Shown here: positions 60,155-64,000 of the stretch, in pieces
How the letters are laid out: each line of letters begins with the position of its first letter
How positions within the stretch are numbered: position 1 is the first letter of the stretch
The notes under the pieces: generated by a model
Told to the model about the DNA's origin: nothing
The model's input: the letters and a program-made list of their open reading frames with translations, nothing else
Database searches by the model: none
Made by a program: the position numbers and the translations under genes
Assembly: GCF_009760905.1 (NCBI RefSeq)
Contig: NZ_VIRW01000007.1
Span: 1-64,000, forward strand
From: Chitinibacter sp. GC72
GTDB lineage: Bacteria > Pseudomonadota > Gammaproteobacteria > Burkholderiales > Chitinibacteraceae
DNA length: 64,000 bases
Direction of reading: 5' to 3'

Positions 60155-62614
60155 ATGAAGCAAGAAGCTGGTCACTTTGACTATCTCGACGGCGTGCGCG
60201 GCATTGCCGCGTTTTCTGTCACCATGCACCATTTCTTTTATGCCTTTCTGCCCGCGCTAATTTGGGGTGCGGCGGGCAATAAGGGGCTGATTTTCCCATC
60301 GTTTGAAATGGCGATTGCGCAAACACCGCTCAATATCCTGTGGAGCGGCGATTATGCGGTGATGGTGTTTTTTGTGATGAGCGCATTTGTGCTCACCTAT
60401 CGCTTCTTCCGCGATCAGCACGACCCGAACTTTAGCCGAGTGAGCTTTTTAACTTCGGCCACGCTGCGCCGCTATCCACGCTTGGTGTTGCCGATTTTTG
60501 CTGCGTCACTGATTGTGCTGCTCGTGATGCAGATGGGCGGGCTGTTTCATCAACAAGCGGCGCAATACTCCCTGTCGTTTGAATGGCTGGCGCTGCAATG
60601 GCATACGCCGAATGCGGGCTTTGTTGATGTACTGCGCAATACTTTCTTAGAGGTGCCTTTTAAGCCCGAACCACGCTACAACAATGTGTTGTGGACGATC
60701 TGCATCGAGTTTTATGGCTCGCTGCTGGCGTTTGCGATGGTGGCGGTACTCGGTCGGCAGAGCTGGCGCGGCTGGGGCTATCTGGCACTGGGCTGGTATC
60801 TGGGCAATTCGCCGTATCTGTGTTTTGTGATGGGGGTGGCGCTGGCTGATTTTATGTATGCGCCGAGCGCAGCGAAAGCACGCGCTTTATTGAGCCGCCC
60901 TGCGGTGTATTGGACTCTGGCGATTATTGGCCTCTATTTGGGCAGTTTTCCAAAGGGCATCGACGCCAGCCAGAACTTCTGGTTTAGCTGGCTGTATTGG
61001 CTGGACGGCGGATCAATGCCCAATGCGCAGTGGACGCACAATTGGGGCGCGCTGTTTTTGCTGATCGCCGTGCTGCACGCGCCAAACTGGCAGGCGATTT
61101 TGTCACGCCAACCGTGGCGCTGGCTGGGGCGGATTTCGTTTTCAATGTATTTAATGCACGGCCTGTTTCTGGGCTCGATCTGCTCGTGGCTGATTGTGAC
61201 GCTGGTGCCTAACATCGGCTATGCCGCAGCATTCGTACTCACGCTGCTGGTCTACCTGCTGGCGGTGTTGGGCTCATCGCACCTTTTTGCTAGGTATATC
61301 GATGAAAGCAGCGTTAGATTTAGCCGCCAGGCTTATACCCTGCTTGTTGGTCGCAAACTGGATGCCATCCTGCCGCGCTGGAATGCACGCTGGCGCAGCA
61401 GCCTGTTTGTGCGCAAAGAATGGCGCTATACGCTGTTTGCCATTGTGCTGATGTATGTGCTGTTTTACGCGGCGCTCAAGCAGCCGTGGTTTGCACACAG
61501 TGGCTGGGACTCGTACATTCTGCAAGCGAAAGCCTGGTGGCAAGGGCAAACCATGCTGGCGCACGATTATCCGTATCTGGAGCTGGCGATTTTCAAGGGC
61601 CAGTATTATGTGAGCTTCCCGCCGGTTCCGACGATTCCGCAATTCCTGCTCTACCCTTTCTTTGGTGAGGGCACGCCGAATCATTTCCTTAATTCGGCCT
61701 ACACCATCCTGAGCTTTGCACTACTGAGCTTCTGGTTTAACCCGCAAGCCCAACTGAAACAATTCTGCGTGCCGTTGGCGGCGGTATTTGGTAGCAATCT
61801 GCTTGCCGTTTCGCTCAATGGCGGCGTGTGGTTTCAGGCGCAAGTGCTGGCGTTTTTATTCACGATCAGCGCGTTCTTTTTCGCGGTAAAGAGCCTGAAT
61901 CGACCGTGGGCCATGCATCTGTCGGCGCTCAGTTTAGCGCTGGCGGTGGGCTGCCGCCCCTTCCAGCTGGTCTACTTCCCGGCGCTGTTGTGGATTTTTG
62001 CCTATCACCTTGGCCATATTGGCAATGGAGCACCGAAGACCAAAACGCCCGAAGGCCGCGAAGAAGCCGAACCGCTGCAACAGTTTTTGATTTTTCCAAT
62101 CATCATTGGTGGTGCGCTGGCTTGGTATAACTGGCTGCGCTTTGGCAATCCGATTGAGTTTGGCCATAACTACCTGCCAGAATTCCAGCGTGCGACCGAG
62201 GGGCAATTTAGCCTGTCGTATATTCCGGAAAACATCCTGCGCAGCCTGCGCCTGCCAAGCTTTACGCCCGAGGGCGGGCTGAGCTTCCCGCGCATGGATG
62301 GCGTGATGTTCTTCCTGGTCAACCCGATCTTTTTGATCTTGGCGCGCAAGCTCACGCAGCTCAAGCGCGAATTCTGGCAAGTCAATGCCTTGCTGTTTGC
62401 CGCCATCGCCATCCATATGCTCGCCACCTGGAGCCATCGCACCATGGGCGGCTGGCAGTTTGGTAATCGCTACTTTATCGATATGATTCCGGCGGTGGTG
62501 CTGCTGTTGTGGCTCAATCGCAGCAAGTTTGATGGCAAAGATTTGATGCTGGCACTGTTTGGGTTGGGGATTAATGCGTATGGCGCACTATGGCTTTACC
62601 TTGATTGGCCATGA
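60155..62614 (+). CDS. Acyltransferase-3 / GT-C-like fusion membrane protein
   Basis: An 819-residue protein from the ATG at 60155, preceded by GGAGG; the frame overlaps the previous gene if read from 60095. The N-terminal part (about 1-390) is an AT3 (OafA-like) O-acyltransferase: LDGVRGIAAFSVTMHHF with the conserved Arg15 and His25, FFVMSAFVLTYRFF, RRYPRLVLPIF, and WTICIEFYGS. The C-terminal part (about 410-819) is a second multi-helix domain resembling GT-C enzymes (SGWDSYILQAKAWWQGQ, YVSFPPVPTIPQFLLYPF, RTMGGWQFGNRYFIDMIP). It may both acetylate and glycosylate a polyprenyl-linked or surface glycan. The junction (380-396) coincides with a 49-bp repeat copy. Confidence 0.82.
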   Translation: MKQEAGHFDYLDGVRGIAAFSVTMHHFFYAFLPALIWGAAGNKGLIFPSFEMAIAQTPLNILWSGDYAVMVFFVMSAFVLTYRFFRDQHDPNFSRVSFLTSATLRRYPRLVLPIFAASLIVLLVMQMGGLFHQQAAQYSLSFEWLALQWHTPNAGFVDVLRNTFLEVPFKPEPRYNNVLWTICIEFYGSLLAFAMVAVLGRQSWRGWGYLALGWYLGNSPYLCFVMGVALADFMYAPSAAKARALLSRPAVYWTLAIIGLYLGSFPKGIDASQNFWFSWLYWLDGGSMPNAQWTHNWGALFLLIAVLHAPNWQAILSRQPWRWLGRISFSMYLMHGLFLGSICSWLIVTLVPNIGYAAAFVLTLLVYLLAVLGSSHLFARYIDESSVRFSRQAYTLLVGRKLDAILPRWNARWRSSLFVRKEWRYTLFAIVLMYVLFYAALKQPWFAHSGWDSYILQAKAWWQGQTMLAHDYPYLELAIFKGQYYVSFPPVPTIPQFLLYPFFGEGTPNHFLNSAYTILSFALLSFWFNPQAQLKQFCVPLAAVFGSNLLAVSLNGGVWFQAQVLAFLFTISAFFFAVKSLNRPWAMHLSALSLALAVGCRPFQLVYFPALLWIFAYHLGHIGNGAPKTKTPEGREEAEPLQQFLIFPIIIGGALAWYNWLRFGNPIEFGHNYLPEFQRATEGQFSLSYIPENILRSLRLPSFTPEGGLSFPRMDGVMFFLVNPIFLILARKLTQLKREFWQVNALLFAAIAIHMLATWSHRTMGGWQFGNRYFIDMIPAVVLLLWLNRSKFDGKDLMLALFGLGINAYGALWLYLDWP
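61292..61340. repeat. 49-bp palindrome-ended element, copy F (inside the AT3-GT-C gene)
   Basis: Begins AGGTATATCG and ends CTTATACCC at 49-base spacing, preceded by T. It encodes residues 380-396 at the domain boundary with AGG and AGA codons, unusual for this gene. The encoded RYIDESSVRFSRQ also looks like a normal AT3 tail, so chance similarity is possible. Confidence 0.4.
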
Positions 62615-62672
62615 TTCACGATCTGCTGCGCTTTAGCTTGCTAGCTCGTGACACTCACTAAAAAGAAATGAA

Positions 62673-63074
62673 ATGCCAAAACTGTTGAAACAATTTCTCA
62701 CCTTCGCCGCCGTCGGCCTCTGTGGCACGGGTATTCAATATCTGGTGCTATGGCTGGGGGTTGAGTTTCTGGCCATGAAGGCCGCGCTGGCGTCCGGCAT
62801 CGGCTATCTGCTCGGCTCGGTGGCGAACTATCTGCTTAATTATTTCTTTACGTTCAAAGACCAGCACGGGCAGAAATCGCACCGCGAGGCGGCGGCGAAG
62901 TTTTACACCATTGCCGGCTTGGGCTGGGTTTTGAATACCGGCCTAATGCTGCTGTTTGTCGATATGCTGGCCTGGGCCTACTGGCCTGCACAATTGCTGA
63001 CCACCGCGATTGGTCTGCTGTGGAATTTTGCTGGTAGCCGCTGGTGGGCATTTCGTCACCCAGCCAGCGCTTAA
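62673..63074 (+). CDS. GtrA-family flippase-like membrane protein
   Basis: A 133-residue protein with four TM helices. The GtrA pattern is clear: QFLTFAAVGLCGTGIQYLVLW at the start, GYLLGSVANYLLNYFFTFKDQ, and LWNFAGSRWWAFRH at the end. GtrA proteins are thought to flip or help present the polyprenyl-phosphate sugar made by GtrB. It would connect the gtrB-like enzyme at 57277 with the periplasm-facing transferases. Confidence 0.92.
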   Translation: MPKLLKQFLTFAAVGLCGTGIQYLVLWLGVEFLAMKAALASGIGYLLGSVANYLLNYFFTFKDQHGQKSHREAAAKFYTIAGLGWVLNTGLMLLFVDMLAWAYWPAQLLTTAIGLLWNFAGSRWWAFRHPASA

Positions 63075-63097
63075 AGATTGCTAAAAGAGAAAAAACC

Positions 63098-64000
63098 ATG
63101 TTTTTCGCACTGATCTACTTTATCGCCCACCTGATCGCCTGGGGCTATGCCGCGCAAAAGCTGTTTGCTACGCATCCACAGTGGATACGCTTGGGCGCAG
63201 GTGGCGTATTAGGCGCCACCGCGCTGATGTGGGCGCCGGTGCCGTTTGCATTCTTTGTGCAATTTAGTCCGCTGAGCCACGGGCTCGGTCTGGCGCTATC
63301 GTGCGCCTTGGCCGGAGCAATTTATGCCAAAGCCCGCCCGCTCGCGGCCAGCCCGATTAACTACGGCGCGATGCAAAAAACGCTACTGTGGCTGGGCCTG
63401 CCGATCTTTGCTGTCATGGCCTATCTGCTGCACACCCATCTGATTTTGCCAACGGCCAATGGCTATGACGTTGGCCAATCAACGTTTGGCGATTTGCAAA
63501 TGCATATGGGCATGGTGACTTCCTTGGCGCGCCAGCAGATTTTCCCGCCCGAATACAGCATCTTGCCCGGCCAACGCCTGAGCTATCCGTTTCTAGTTAA
63601 TCTGGTGTCGTCATCGCTGTATCAGATGGGTTTCTCGCTGCGCTGGTCGCTGCTGCTACCGTCGCTATTGATGTGTGCGATGATTGTGTTCAGCTTTATC
63701 TTGCTCGCGTTTGAGGTCAGCAAAGACAAGCGCGCGACGCAGCTCGCAACGCTGCTGTTTTTCTTTAATGGTGGCCTGGGCTTTATTTATTTCTTTGGCT
63801 GGCACGAATACACCTTCGCGCAAATTCTGACCGAATTTTACAAAACGCCGACCAATTACAACGAGATGAATATCCGCTGGTCGAACGTTATCGCCGATAT
63901 GATCATCCCGCAGCGCACGACAATGGCGGGCTGGTCTGTCGCGCTGTTCGCGCTGTGGGCGCTACTGCGTTTCACTCGCAGTGAAGGGCGCGATAAACGC
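63098..64000 (+). CDS. GT-C-like membrane glycosyltransferase, partial
   Basis: The open frame runs past the right edge; 301 codons are visible. It starts MFFALIYFIAHLIAWGYAAQ 23 bases after gtrA and contains many hydrophobic helices. A periplasmic segment has FGDLQMHMGMVTSLARQQ and PPEYSILPGQRLSYPFLVNL, a pattern I associate with uncharacterised GT-C (family 39-like) proteins of Gram-positive bacteria. GATTGCTAAAAGAGA precedes the ATG. Its product would be a third stand-alone transferase candidate of the locus. Confidence 0.8.
   Translation, partial: MFFALIYFIAHLIAWGYAAQKLFATHPQWIRLGAGGVLGATALMWAPVPFAFFVQFSPLSHGLGLALSCALAGAIYAKARPLAASPINYGAMQKTLLWLGLPIFAVMAYLLHTHLILPTANGYDVGQSTFGDLQMHMGMVTSLARQQIFPPEYSILPGQRLSYPFLVNLVSSSLYQMGFSLRWSLLLPSLLMCAMIVFSFILLAFEVSKDKRATQLATLLFFFNGGLGFIYFFGWHEYTFAQILTEFYKTPTNYNEMNIRWSNVIADMIIPQRTTMAGWSVALFALWALLRFTRSEGRDKR

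Noticed and set aside
1-64000. CRISPR arrays, prophage, or a toxin-antitoxin or defence island
   Set aside because: No regularly spaced direct repeats, no phage structural or integrase genes and no recognisable defence genes were seen; the repeats present are short interspersed palindromes.

Overview
The window is about 64 kb of a GC-leaning Gram-negative chromosome. The gene families and the rpsT/murJ divergent pair point to a betaproteobacterium. A short interspersed repeat that resembles one I know from Neisseria, and the sugar transport and c-di-GMP gene mix, make Neisseriales (a Chitinibacter/Deefgea/Iodobacter-like relative) my best guess; this is inference, since no 16S or other taxonomic marker is present.

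Layout. 1-0.7 kb: tail of an IS630-type transposase and a doubtful small ORF. 0.7-9.4 kb: a sugar uptake and sensing locus. A GtsA-like binding protein, an OmpR-type regulator and a sensor kinase form one operon on the minus strand; a binding protein, two permeases and an ATPase of a carbohydrate ABC importer run on the plus strand. 9.6-17.4 kb: two paralogous soluble TPR-GAF histidine kinases (the first has lost its phospho-acceptor His), a TonB protein, and a CheY-like/CheC-like/diguanylate-cyclase-like trio. 17.4-21.7 kb: a TonB-dependent receptor, a PepSY membrane protein and a DUF2946-like protein (metal uptake). 21.8-25.2 kb: a SulP transporter, and a PACE efflux protein divergent from a LysR regulator. 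25.3-37.4 kb: a Ser/Thr kinase, nadE, EAL-GGDEF and REC-GGDEF proteins, rpsT, murJ, a nitroreductase and an aminotransferase. 37.5-52.9 kb: a large HD-GYP sensor, two tRNA-Asn genes, an AsmA-like protein, ygfZ, fabI, a solitary FliD-like protein, a YafJ-type amidotransferase, polyphosphate:AMP phosphotransferase, and a REC plus HD-GYP pair.

52.98-64.0 kb is the most unusual part: a membrane glycosylation locus. It has a GtrB/Dpm1-like polyprenyl-phosphate sugar synthase, a GtrA-type flippase and four GT-C class membrane proteins. Two of these are fusions: one joins a carbohydrate-binding-like domain, a GT-C domain, a discoidin-like domain and a PMT (GT39) domain; the other joins an acyltransferase-3 domain to a GT-C-like domain. 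The last gene runs off the window. The likely logic is that a lipid-linked hexose is made in the cytoplasm, flipped, and used by periplasm-facing transferases on an unknown acceptor.

The window is also sprinkled with small mobile-looking repeats. I found eleven candidate copies of a palindrome-ended element exactly 49 bp long, with ends close to GGGTAT and ATACCC. They sit in intergenic gaps, over gene ends and inside coding regions, including both glycosyltransferase fusion junctions. A second family of about 82 bp with CAAAAGTTTTC ends includes a copy translated in frame inside a GT-C gene. A third element of 130 bp has perfect 12-bp inverted ends. Seven proteins are linked to c-di-GMP or REC signalling, several with altered catalytic motifs.
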